Source: Maribacter sp. (lineage in GTDB: Bacteria; Bacteroidota; Bacteroidia; Flavobacteriales; Flavobacteriaceae). Taken from it: a stretch of 64,000 nucleotides of DNA. Positions 31,388 to 40,203 of this stretch are shown piece by piece. The notes beneath the pieces are model-generated. The model made no database searches. It worked only from the letters and a program-made list of their open reading frames with translations, and was not told where the DNA came from. The DNA lies in the NCBI RefSeq assembly GCF_016744255.1, contig NZ_JADGES010000003.1:1-64000 (forward strand). Direction: 5' to 3'. The translations under genes were made by a program, and so were the position numbers. Every line of letters starts with the position of its first letter. The first letter of the stretch is position 1.

Positions 31388-34300
31388 TTAGTTTGGATTT
31401 ATGGAAGAATTACTCTTCGCTTCTTTTGCCTTTATACTTCTTAATTCCCCTTTGGCTTCTGCTACCAAATCTGGATATTGACTAAAGTTTTCCATGACGC
31501 TTTCTAGAATATAAGTAGCTTGGTAGGCATCATCCAAAGCATAGAAATTCTTAGCCATTATAACCAACCCTTTACCTCCCCATTCTTTATAACTAGAGTA
31601 ATCTTTTGCTAATTTCTGTACAGCGGTATTGGATGCTTCAAAGTCACCCTCGTTATATTTAAAATAAGCATCGTAGTACAATGCTTCCGCCGCTGTTTCT
31701 CCTGTTGCAATATTCAGAACTCTAGCATACGCTTCTTTAGCTCTCGACTCGTCATTCGTCTTAATTGCAGAACGGGCTATCATTATCTGTGCATCACTCT
31801 TTATTCTATTATCTATAGTTGGTGTTGCCAATACTTTTTCGGCATAAGCTATAGTTTTATCATAATTCTTCTGCTCGTAATACCCTTTCATTAAGTTCGA
31901 TTGTGCAAAAGTTCTATTCTGGGAAATATTAGCAACCTTCTCTAGCCTTTCTAAATAAGGCAATGCAGTGCTATATTTCTTAACTCCAATATAAACCTCG
32001 CAAATTCTAGTTAAAGCTTGTTCGGAATATTCGCTAGCGCCACTATCCGCAACATATTGATAATAAGGTATTGCTTTTTCTTTCTGTTCTTTTCCAAAAT
32101 ATAACTGTGCAATACTAAAATTAGCCTGAATGCTATGAAGGCCATTAGGAAATTCTTTAATATAATTTAGAAACCCACGGATTGCCGCATCTTTATTCCC
32201 TTCTATATATTGCTTATCAGCAGATTCAAAAGTAGCATTGTCTAATTCGCTATCTGTTACTTCTACAAAATCTAAATCTTTAACCCAAGCAGCATACTCA
32301 TTAACTCTCCCCAAATCTACATATACCAGCTTGGCAGTAGATACTGCTTGTATTGCTTCTTGTGTTTTAGGATAATCGCGAACTACCGTTTTAAATTTCC
32401 CTAATGCTTGTTCGTTTCTATTGGCATTATAATGTACTAAACCTTGACGCACTAAGGCCTGAGGCACTAAGGAACTGCCTCTAAAATTGGTTATTAATTT
32501 ATCGTAAGCCCTTAAGCCTTTATCCTCTTGCCCTTCGGCTACGTATGTATTTCCTAATTCAAACAAAGCATCATCTCGTAAGGTTGATTTGGTATAGGTA
32601 GACACAAAATTATTTAACCCATCTATTTTCTTTGCTTTACGATCTACAAAACCATAACTCATAGCCTTTTGGTAGGCAGCATAATCCTTTTCTGGACCAG
32701 TTAAAGCTAAAGACTTATTATATGTTTCTATTGCCGGCCAGTACTTTCTACTAACAAAATAACTATCTCCTAAACGTAAATACCCATCATTTAACTTCTG
32801 ATTATCGGATGTGCCACTACTCGTATAACTATTAAAATAGGTTATTGCGTTAGTGTAATCCTTCTTTTTAAAATAGGTGTATGCTAAATTATAATCTATT
32901 TCTGTATTCTCTGATAGTAAAGAGGCATTTGGGCTTTGTTTAAAAGACATAAATCCGGATAAAGCAGCATCAAACTTGTTTAACAAATAGTCCGATTCTG
33001 CTTTCCAATAAACAGCTCTAGATTTAAAATTTGCATCTTCCGCACTTGCGATAGATTTCTCGAAGATTTCCGAAGCTGTACCATAGTCTGCATCCACGAA
33101 CAATTCTACCCCTCTATAAAAAGCTACTTTCTGGTAGGTAGATTTACTAGCATAATTTTTATTCTTCTCTAACAGCTCCATTGCTCCAGAGAAATTCTTC
33201 GATGTTATATACGAATCCACTAAAAGCTCTTGCATTTCTTGCTTATGAGAGTCATTTGGATACTGTTTTAAATAGTTAGATATTACCTGAGGTACTGGCT
33301 CATAAGCATTCCCCACTTCATAACTTAACCGAGCATAGTTTAAATAGGCATCTTTTTGAATTTCAGGAGAAAAATCCATCTGCGATGCATTTCTAAAAGC
33401 ATTTAATGCCTCTTGCTTTTTCTCTAATTTTAAATAACATTCTGCCAAATGATAATAAGCGTTTTGCGAAACACTATTTGTTCCTCCTATTATTTTGTTA
33501 AACTGCTGTATAGCATTGGCGTAATCTTGTTGTTGGTAATAGGCATATCCTAACAAATAATAATCTGTATTGCTCCATTTTCCGCGCTTACCTTTATACT
33601 CTTCTAAATAGGGTATTGCGTTAGAATATTGCTTTAGATTAAAATAACTTTCTCCTATAATTTTATTTAACTCCGAGACTTCCTTACGATCCGCCTTTGG
33701 CAATTGTTTTTTTGCTAAGGCAATAGCTTGCTCAAACTTACCAAGCTTAAAATTCATATCCGCTTGGTAATAAGATAATTTTTCTTCTAAAACTTTCTGA
33801 TCTGTTATTTGATCAAAACGTTCATTGGCAGCCTCATAATCATCTTGCTGGTACGAAATATACCCTAAGTAATATTTAGCCTGAGAACCGTAAATTGGGG
33901 AAGAAGTAACTTTACTTAAATATTTTTCGGCTTCTTTTGTTTTCTTAGAAGAAAATAAGGAATATCCATAATTAAAATTAAACTTATCCATCTCTTTTCT
34001 AGAAAGAGCACCTTGATCTAATTTATTATACCATTTTAAAGCATAAGGGTATTTTCCTGTTTTAAAATAATATTCAGCCACATCGGCAAATGCAGCATTC
34101 TTTTTAGTCGATGTTGGGTAATTTTCCACAAAATCTTCCATAAGACGATCTGCCCCAAGTTGATTAAGCCTTACTGCTGCATTAGCAGAATAATAAGCAC
34201 TATTCGCGGCAGTTTCTTCATCTTCCGTTTTAGCCTTTACTTTCTCAAAAATAGTCTGCGCTGCTTGGTATTGTTCATTATTGTACAATGCCAATGCGTT

Positions 34301-34405
34301 TTGATATTCTTTTTCTTTGTGGGTATAAATTTTGGTTTCTTGGGCTGTACCAATGTAAACCATTCCCATAATCATGGGAAGTAATGCGGTGTATTTTCTA
34401 AACAT
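31388..34405 (-). CDS. Large tetratricopeptide-repeat protein
   Basis: The 1005-residue protein has a signal peptide ending GTAQ and then a solenoid of many TPR/Sel1-like helix pairs spanning almost the whole length (for example EYQNALALYNNEQYQAAQTIFE, YPYALKWYNKL, YANAIQQFNKII, EKAIPYYQYVADSG). No enzymatic domain is seen. Such proteins usually act as periplasmic scaffolds. It is divergent from ftsE and is followed directly by the barrel gene, so the two products may work together at the outer membrane. That link is inferred only from gene order. Confidence 0.9.
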   Translation of the reverse strand: MFRKYTALLPMIMGMVYIGTAQETKIYTHKEKEYQNALALYNNEQYQAAQTIFEKVKAKTEDEETAANSAYYSANAAVRLNQLGADRLMEDFVENYPTSTKKNAAFADVAEYYFKTGKYPYALKWYNKLDQGALSRKEMDKFNFNYGYSLFSSKKTKEAEKYLSKVTSSPIYGSQAKYYLGYISYQQDDYEAANERFDQITDQKVLEEKLSYYQADMNFKLGKFEQAIALAKKQLPKADRKEVSELNKIIGESYFNLKQYSNAIPYLEEYKGKRGKWSNTDYYLLGYAYYQQQDYANAIQQFNKIIGGTNSVSQNAYYHLAECYLKLEKKQEALNAFRNASQMDFSPEIQKDAYLNYARLSYEVGNAYEPVPQVISNYLKQYPNDSHKQEMQELLVDSYITSKNFSGAMELLEKNKNYASKSTYQKVAFYRGVELFVDADYGTASEIFEKSIASAEDANFKSRAVYWKAESDYLLNKFDAALSGFMSFKQSPNASLLSENTEIDYNLAYTYFKKKDYTNAITYFNSYTSSGTSDNQKLNDGYLRLGDSYFVSRKYWPAIETYNKSLALTGPEKDYAAYQKAMSYGFVDRKAKKIDGLNNFVSTYTKSTLRDDALFELGNTYVAEGQEDKGLRAYDKLITNFRGSSLVPQALVRQGLVHYNANRNEQALGKFKTVVRDYPKTQEAIQAVSTAKLVYVDLGRVNEYAAWVKDLDFVEVTDSELDNATFESADKQYIEGNKDAAIRGFLNYIKEFPNGLHSIQANFSIAQLYFGKEQKEKAIPYYQYVADSGASEYSEQALTRICEVYIGVKKYSTALPYLERLEKVANISQNRTFAQSNLMKGYYEQKNYDKTIAYAEKVLATPTIDNRIKSDAQIMIARSAIKTNDESRAKEAYARVLNIATGETAAEALYYDAYFKYNEGDFEASNTAVQKLAKDYSSYKEWGGKGLVIMAKNFYALDDAYQATYILESVMENFSQYPDLVAEAKGELRSIKAKEAKSNSSINPN

Positions 34406-34588
34406 AGCGTTCTCTAACTATTAACTAAAATATATAACGGCAAATATTGTTCCGAAGTATATTAAAAAAGTGGATGCGTCTTAATTTATTCCTAAATAAT
34501 ACCCAAAGCTAATTAAACAAAAAGATTTTTAAAAAAGGTTGTAGCAGAATACAACAGAACTTATTACTTTTATATCAACAATACCAAT

Positions 34589-35272
34589 ATGGAAGAGAAT
34601 ATTTTAGAGCTTAATAATGTTGCCATTTTTCAAAAGGAAAGTTTAATCCTTAACGAGGTTAATTTAACCGTTGAAAAAGGAGAATTTGTTTACTTAATTG
34701 GTAAAACAGGAAGTGGAAAAAGTAGCCTTATGAAAACACTATATGGCGACTTACCTTTAAAAAAAGGCTCCGGAACCATTGTAGACTTTAATTTAAAGAC
34801 TCTTAAAGAAAAGGACATCCCTTTTTTAAGAAGAAAAATTGGGATTGTTTTCCAAGATTTTAAATTACTTCCAGACAGAACTATTAATAAAAACCTACTT
34901 TTTGTTTTAAAAGCCACCGGCTGGAAAGACCAAAGTAAAATGAACCAACAGATAGAAAAAGTTTTAGATAAGGTAGGAATGAAAACCAAAGGATTTAAGT
35001 TTCCACACGAACTTTCTGGAGGAGAACAACAACGAATTGCTATTGCCAGAGCTTTGCTAAACAATCCTGAACTTATTATTGCTGATGAACCTACTGGAAA
35101 TCTTGATCCACAAACCAGTGTTGAAGTAATGAAAGTATTACAAGAAATTAATAAAGCAGGGAAAACCATTCTCATGGCTACCCATGATTATGCTCTTATT
35201 TTAAAATACCCCGCAAAAACACTCAAATGTGATGCTAACAAAGTTTTTGAGGTAGTGCAAAAAGCGGTTTAA
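34589..35272 (+). CDS. ftsE: Cell-division ATP-binding protein FtsE
   Basis: The 227-residue ABC ATPase has the Walker A loop GKTGSGKSS, the signature LSGGEQQRIAIARAL, and Walker B LIIADEPTGNLD. FtsE works with the membrane protein FtsX to control peptidoglycan hydrolases at the septum. No ftsX is next to it here; in Bacteroidota the two genes are often apart. LolD-like ATPases are an alternative, but the DFKLLPDRTINKNL Q-loop region fits FtsE. A possible promoter TTG-N23-TACTTTTA lies at 34539-34572. Confidence 0.88.
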   Translation: MEENILELNNVAIFQKESLILNEVNLTVEKGEFVYLIGKTGSGKSSLMKTLYGDLPLKKGSGTIVDFNLKTLKEKDIPFLRRKIGIVFQDFKLLPDRTINKNLLFVLKATGWKDQSKMNQQIEKVLDKVGMKTKGFKFPHELSGGEQQRIAIARALLNNPELIIADEPTGNLDPQTSVEVMKVLQEINKAGKTILMATHDYALILKYPAKTLKCDANKVFEVVQKAV

Positions 35273-35322
35273 AAAAAAATTTTTAAATTATCAATTACCT
35301 AAAACAAACATTTTTAGCACTT

Positions 35323-36138
35323 TTAGGCCTTATAATTTTCTATTACCGCTCTAACACTATTATTTTTAGCTAGCAATTCGCTAGCTAAATCTTCGGAAAT
35401 ATGAAGTGCTTCAACGACCATTTTCATTGCTCTATTAGTTAGTTTTTTATTAGACAATTGCATGTCTACCATTTTATTTCCCATAACTCTTCCTAGTTTA
35501 ATCATTACGGCAGTAGATATCATATTTAGCACCAACTTTTGAGCTGTTCCGGCTTTCATTCTTGTACTTCCGGTTACAAATTCTGGCCCTACAATTACTT
35601 CTATTGGGTATTTCGCTAATTCTGCCATTGGCGAGTTTGTATTACATACAATACAGCCCGAAGTTATATTTTCATCTAATGCAAATTTTAAACCCCCAAC
35701 AACATAGGGTGTGGTTCCTGAAGCCGCAATACCTAAAAGAACATCATTTTCACTTATTTTATATTTTTCTAAATCTTTTTGGGCTTGGAATATATCGTCC
35801 TCCGCATTTTCAACTGCTTTTCTAAGTGCTATATCGCCTCCTGCAATTAAACCAATAATCCAATCTGAAGAAACGCCAAAGGTAGGAGGACATTCAGAAG
35901 CATCTAACACACCTAATCTACCACTAGTTCCTGCACCAATATAAAACAACCTACCACCCTTTTTCATTTTATCAACTACAACATCTACAAAACTTTCAAT
36001 CTTCGGGATAACTTTTTCTATTGTCAAAGGAACTAATTTATCCTCCGTGTTTATACTCCTAAGTAACTCCTCAGTACTCCTATTTTCTAAATTGGTATAT
36101 CTGGAAGATTCCTCTGTCGTAGGTTTTATATTTTTCAT
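35323..36138 (-). CDS. murQ: N-acetylmuramic acid 6-phosphate etherase
   Basis: MurQ cleaves the lactyl ether of MurNAc-6-phosphate to give GlcNAc-6-phosphate and D-lactate in the cytoplasm. The 271-residue SIS-domain protein has the family motifs GAGTSGRLGVLDASECPPTF (from about residue 68) and VENAEDD. Glu82 and Glu113 match the two catalytic Glu residues (83 and 114) of E. coli MurQ. The start codon directly abuts the symporter stop, so the two are translationally coupled. It is the last gene of the MurNAc locus running from susC. Confidence 0.96.
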   Translation of the reverse strand: MKNIKPTTEESSRYTNLENRSTEELLRSINTEDKLVPLTIEKVIPKIESFVDVVVDKMKKGGRLFYIGAGTSGRLGVLDASECPPTFGVSSDWIIGLIAGGDIALRKAVENAEDDIFQAQKDLEKYKISENDVLLGIAASGTTPYVVGGLKFALDENITSGCIVCNTNSPMAELAKYPIEVIVGPEFVTGSTRMKAGTAQKLVLNMISTAVMIKLGRVMGNKMVDMQLSNKKLTNRAMKMVVEALHISEDLASELLAKNNSVRAVIENYKA

Positions 36139-37590
36139 CTATTTTTCTTTTATTAGTAATAACCCAAGAACAGTTAACCCTGCATTAACTGCAATATTTA
36201 TAAATCCGAAATCAAAACTGAATACTTTAACAAAATAAGCACTTAATAGATAGGTAAGTATAGGTGCTCCCAAGCAAACTAATACAACCCACTTATCTTT
36301 TATCTTAATTTTTGTGAACATCCCAAATAGATATAGACCTAAAAGAGGACCATAGGTATACCCCGCTACTTTAAATATCAAGGATATTACATCGCCTTTA
36401 CTCTCTGAAAACAACATAATTATTAAAAATACTACTCCTGAAAACCCTAACAATACTATGTTTTTAAGTTTTTCTTTCTCTTGTTTAGATTTTCTCGAAA
36501 TGTCTAAAAAATCATACGTAAAGGAGGTTGTAAGTGCTGTTAAGGCTGAATCTACACTTGAAAAAGAAGCTGCAATTATTCCTAACAAAAAACTTATTCC
36601 TGCAAAAATACCGAAATAATTAAGTGCTAAATTTGGAAAAAGAGCATCTGTATTTAGCAATTTTCCATCTTCCCCTAAAGCTAATTCTATGCCATTTTTA
36701 TCTGCATATATATAGAGTAATACACCAAGGCCTAAAAAAAGAAATTGAGTTAGCGCTAAAATAAAACTATAAACTAATGTATTCTTTTGTGCATCCCACT
36801 GATTTTTACAGGTTAACGTTTTCTGCATCATGTTTTGGTCTAAACCAATCATAGCAATAGCGACTAATATTCCTGCTATAAATTGTTTAAAAAAATTGTT
36901 ACTGGATTTAAACTCCCAATTAAACACTTTAAAATAATCGTGATTAACAACCTCCTGAAATGAAGTATACAAGGACCAATTTAAAGAACTTGTTATAGCA
37001 TAAATACTAATAACTGCGCCCAGGATTAAAAAAGTGGTCTGCATAGTATCTGTCCATACGATAGTCTTAATACCCGATTTATTGGTGTATAACCATACCA
37101 AACCTAAAATTAATATCACTGTAATAAAGAAAGGAACTCCTAATGCATTAAACAAAGCAAACTGAAGTATTTTTGCTGCCAAAAGGAGCCTAAGTGCCGC
37201 TCCAAAAGATTGCGATACTAGAAAAAAGAGGGAACCCGTTTTATACGTACGTATACCAAATCTCTCTTTTAAAAACCCATATATAGACACTAATCTTAAT
37301 CTAAAATAAAGTGGAATTAACACAAAGGTTATAAACAAATACCCTACAATATTTCCCAGTATAAATTGATAGAAATAAAAATTATTATTCCCTACCATTC
37401 CTGGTAATGATACAAAGGTAACACCAGATAATCCGGCACCAACCATACCAAATGCTACTAAAAACCACGGAGATTTTCTATCTCCCGTAAAAAAAGAATT
37501 TTCACTTGCTCCTTTAGAAGTATAATGCGATATAAACATTAATAGAACAAAGTAAATTATAATAATACCTACAACTAAAATTGGTTCCAA
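36139..37590 (-). CDS. Sodium:solute symporter, probable MurNAc or muropeptide-sugar importer
   Basis: The 483-residue protein has about 13 hydrophobic segments of the SSS (solute:sodium symporter) family. It begins with an N-terminal helix followed by HYTSKGASENSFFTGDRKSPWFLVAFGMVGAGLSGVTFVS... and a GLDQNMMQKTL segment typical of the group. A related symporter (MurT) serves MurNAc uptake in Tannerella forsythia. Here the gene sits between namZ (24 bp upstream) and murQ (no gap), so I infer transport of MurNAc or a MurNAc disaccharide over the inner membrane. Confidence 0.88.
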   Translation of the reverse strand: MEPILVVGIIIIYFVLLMFISHYTSKGASENSFFTGDRKSPWFLVAFGMVGAGLSGVTFVSLPGMVGNNNFYFYQFILGNIVGYLFITFVLIPLYFRLRLVSIYGFLKERFGIRTYKTGSLFFLVSQSFGAALRLLLAAKILQFALFNALGVPFFITVILILGLVWLYTNKSGIKTIVWTDTMQTTFLILGAVISIYAITSSLNWSLYTSFQEVVNHDYFKVFNWEFKSSNNFFKQFIAGILVAIAMIGLDQNMMQKTLTCKNQWDAQKNTLVYSFILALTQFLFLGLGVLLYIYADKNGIELALGEDGKLLNTDALFPNLALNYFGIFAGISFLLGIIAASFSSVDSALTALTTSFTYDFLDISRKSKQEKEKLKNIVLLGFSGVVFLIIMLFSESKGDVISLIFKVAGYTYGPLLGLYLFGMFTKIKIKDKWVVLVCLGAPILTYLLSAYFVKVFSFDFGFINIAVNAGLTVLGLLLIKEK

Positions 37591-37614
37591 TAGCCTTCTA
37601 TTTTATCGATTATT

Positions 37615-38805
37615 TTATTCATACAGTTTAATTTCTTGTAATTGTCTTTTGTATTCATCCAAATGTTCAAACGAATTAAGTGCAGCCACAGATTCATTAT
37701 TCTCAACCCAATTCCTTAGTTTATCTGTTCCGTTAATTATATCTATTGGCATTTGGGTACAATTATATTCATAAGGCGGTTGCTTCCATTTAAAATCATC
37801 TCCTAAATAAGAACGAAATTCTTTTAATAAAAACAGGCCTGTCCGCCATGGCTCAAACAACTTTCTATCTGTAACATGTATCTGAATTCCTCCGCAAACT
37901 TTATCATAGTGTTTTTGAAAAGTGGGCAAAAAAGCTATGGGTCTAGCTACAAAACCTTTCAATTTTGATTTTTTTATTGCTTCAGACAAGTAACCATGAT
38001 AGAATGAGAAAGGTTCTATTTTAGGAGAACCTATTATCTCTAAAGGTTGTGTTGTTCCTCTACCCTCACTAAGCTCTGTTCCTTCAAATAAAACTGTACT
38101 CGGAAAAGTAAAAACACTCTCCGTTCTTGCCAAGTTGGGAGAAGGAAGCAACCAAGGTATTTTAGTATCCCCAAAGTACATACTCCTTTGCCAATTCTTC
38201 ATTTTTATTACCCTAACATTAGCTTTAGAGGTTACCCAAAATTTTTGGTGCATTTGTGCTACTTCACCCATTGTCATTGCATGCCTTACTGGCATAGGGT
38301 GCCTTCCTATGAAGGAGCTAAAAGACATATCTAATATATTCCCCGCTATTGTTTCCCCATTTAGTGGATTAGGCCTATCCAAAATAATTACTTCAATGCT
38401 TTTCTCTGCGCATTTCTCTAATAGTAAGGTTAAAGTATATATGTATGTATACATTCTACAACCTACATCTTGCATATCTACAAACAAATGATCAATCCCT
38501 TCTAACATTTCATCTGAAGGGGTTCGCGTTTCTGAATACAAAGAATATACTGGTATATTAAAAAAAGGATGTATCGTATGATCTGTCTCAATCATATTAT
38601 CTTGAGCATCCGTTGAAAACCCATGTTGTGGACCAAAAATCTTTACAAATCGATTTTTAAATAAATTTTGAAAGACAAAAGTAGCATGTTGGCAATTAGC
38701 ATCTACAGAGGCATTATGACAAAGTAAGGCTACATTTCCTTTAAATTCTGAAACTAATTTATTGTCTCCTTTAAGTACATCTAAACCGGTTAAAACTTTT
38801 TTCAT
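37615..38805 (-). CDS. namZ: DUF1343 exo-beta-N-acetylmuramidase (NamZ-type), no visible signal peptide
   Basis: I use the ATG at 38803-38805, giving 396 residues. An upstream in-frame ATG adds 13 residues without a signal. The DUF1343 motifs are present: VALLCHNASVD, FGPQHGFSTDAQDNMIET (58-74, with Glu73 in the place of the conserved catalytic Glu), FVDMQDVGCRMYTYIYTL, LDRPNPLNGETI and GRHPMPVRHAMTMGE. NamZ releases MurNAc from the non-reducing end of peptidoglycan fragments. Most relatives are exported. This start (MKKVLTGLDVLKGDNK) has no hydrophobic core, so the product is probably cytoplasmic. It is followed by the symporter and murQ. Confidence 0.9.
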   Translation of the reverse strand: MKKVLTGLDVLKGDNKLVSEFKGNVALLCHNASVDANCQHATFVFQNLFKNRFVKIFGPQHGFSTDAQDNMIETDHTIHPFFNIPVYSLYSETRTPSDEMLEGIDHLFVDMQDVGCRMYTYIYTLTLLLEKCAEKSIEVIILDRPNPLNGETIAGNILDMSFSSFIGRHPMPVRHAMTMGEVAQMHQKFWVTSKANVRVIKMKNWQRSMYFGDTKIPWLLPSPNLARTESVFTFPSTVLFEGTELSEGRGTTQPLEIIGSPKIEPFSFYHGYLSEAIKKSKLKGFVARPIAFLPTFQKHYDKVCGGIQIHVTDRKLFEPWRTGLFLLKEFRSYLGDDFKWKQPPYEYNCTQMPIDIINGTDKLRNWVENNESVAALNSFEHLDEYKRQLQEIKLYE

Positions 38806-38823
38806 ATTATAATTTTTACGGTT

Positions 38824-38856
38824 AAAAAACCCAGAACAAAACAATAGTGTTCTGGG
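38824..38856 (-). terminator. Terminator or attenuator between susD and namZ
   Basis: A perfect 9-bp stem CCCAGAACA (38830-38838) / TGTTCTGGG (38848-38856). On the minus strand it is followed by TTTTTT (38829-38824). It lies 29 bp past the susD stop and 18 bp before the namZ start, with no room for a separate promoter, so it should lower but not abolish transcription of namZ, the symporter gene and murQ. Confidence 0.8.
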
Positions 38857-38885
38857 CGTAAACTTAATCTAACTCAAAAATTTAA

Positions 38886-40193
38886 TTATGACGTTGGGTT
38901 TACTGGAGTATTGGTATTATTATCTCTTTCTGCATTAGGATAAGGGTAATAATCTCTATTTCTTTCTGCGTCTGCTTCTTGCGCCCCTGGTCTTCCAAAC
39001 CTCCTTGTATCTTCTAACCCTAAGCCAGATAGATATAATTCTATTCTTCTATTTTTATAAATCTCGTCTAACAAAGCTTCTTGTGTAAGCGCTCCGGAGT
39101 ATACTGGCAACCCAGCTCCCAAACCAAATACATCGGTAGTTGCCGTTTTAGTAAGTACGGCATTCAATGCAATTTCTGCATCTACAAGGTTATTATTTCT
39201 TGCATGCGATTCTGCTATAATTAAAAGCATCTCTCCTGGTAAATAAACAGGCACCTCATCTAAATTATCTGTATAAAAGCCAACGACCTGGTAATTTGGA
39301 CTTGGAATACTAAAATCCTCTGCTGTTACATAAAATGGAATTCTAGCATCTGCTGGATCTGGCATTAGACTTCCAGGCAAACCAAAAGAAGTGTCTTTTG
39401 CTTGTGTTACATTTTGAGAGCCAAACCAAAAAGCAAGAGCATTTGGTACTGCAGCATCAAACTCCCAGGTGCTTTTTACATTTAAATCAACCTCAGTAGC
39501 TGCTGTTACTGCTTCGGTATAATTCCCTGCCATTAAATTAAATCTAGCCAATAGTGCATTTACAGAATTTTCTATATCTACAGAACCAAATACACCAGAA
39601 ACAACTTCAGAAGAAATACCTGTGCCGATATGACTTTTTGCCTCTTCCAGGTCTGCAATAGCATTTTGTAGTACTGCACTTTTATCAACAAAAGGAGCGT
39701 TTTCTATAATTTCTACTGGAATTCTCTCATAAACCTGTATTAAAGTTCCATGTACCAATGCTCTATAAAACAAGCCATAAGCCTTTAAAGAATTTGCTAA
39801 TTCTGTATTATCGGTAGCTTGATCCGCAGCATTAATTATCGTATTTGCTTCTTTACGGCATAACATTGCATTAGTCCAAATATTGTTTAATATTTCATTA
39901 CCGCCATCCACATTAACACCACCTAGGACTAAACCATTTTCTCCTAAATTTCCAGGATTTAATAATCGAAGCTCGCCAGTATTTAGCCCCGAAATATGGG
40001 TGTTAGTATACAATACACCAGAACGGTCAGAACTCCATCGTTGTTGTATTCCGTTAATTAGTTTTATTAAATTATCTGTGCTGTTAACTACATCTGGTTC
40101 TAGAGTAGAATTGGGGTCTAAATATTCTGTATTACAAGATACTCCTGTTAATACCAAAAGACTTAAAGCTATAAATTTTAGTATATTTTTCAT
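38886..40193 (-). CDS. SusD/RagB-family outer-membrane lipoprotein
   Basis: The 435-residue product has a lipoprotein signal with Cys20 (LTGVSC), then NTEYLDPNSTLEPDVVNS as in SusD starts, and four TPR-like helix pairs in the first half. The C-terminal RagB/SusD part contains ALTQEALLDEIYKNRRIELYLSGLGLEDTRRFGR and ends with YYPYPNAERDNN, both common family motifs. SusD proteins capture glycans on the cell surface for their SusC partner. The partner gene ends 10 bp upstream. The neighbours suggest a peptidoglycan-derived ligand. Confidence 0.93.
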   Translation of the reverse strand: MKNILKFIALSLLVLTGVSCNTEYLDPNSTLEPDVVNSTDNLIKLINGIQQRWSSDRSGVLYTNTHISGLNTGELRLLNPGNLGENGLVLGGVNVDGGNEILNNIWTNAMLCRKEANTIINAADQATDNTELANSLKAYGLFYRALVHGTLIQVYERIPVEIIENAPFVDKSAVLQNAIADLEEAKSHIGTGISSEVVSGVFGSVDIENSVNALLARFNLMAGNYTEAVTAATEVDLNVKSTWEFDAAVPNALAFWFGSQNVTQAKDTSFGLPGSLMPDPADARIPFYVTAEDFSIPSPNYQVVGFYTDNLDEVPVYLPGEMLLIIAESHARNNNLVDAEIALNAVLTKTATTDVFGLGAGLPVYSGALTQEALLDEIYKNRRIELYLSGLGLEDTRRFGRPGAQEADAERNRDYYPYPNAERDNNTNTPVNPTS

Positions 40194-40203
40194 GTTTTTT
40201 TAT

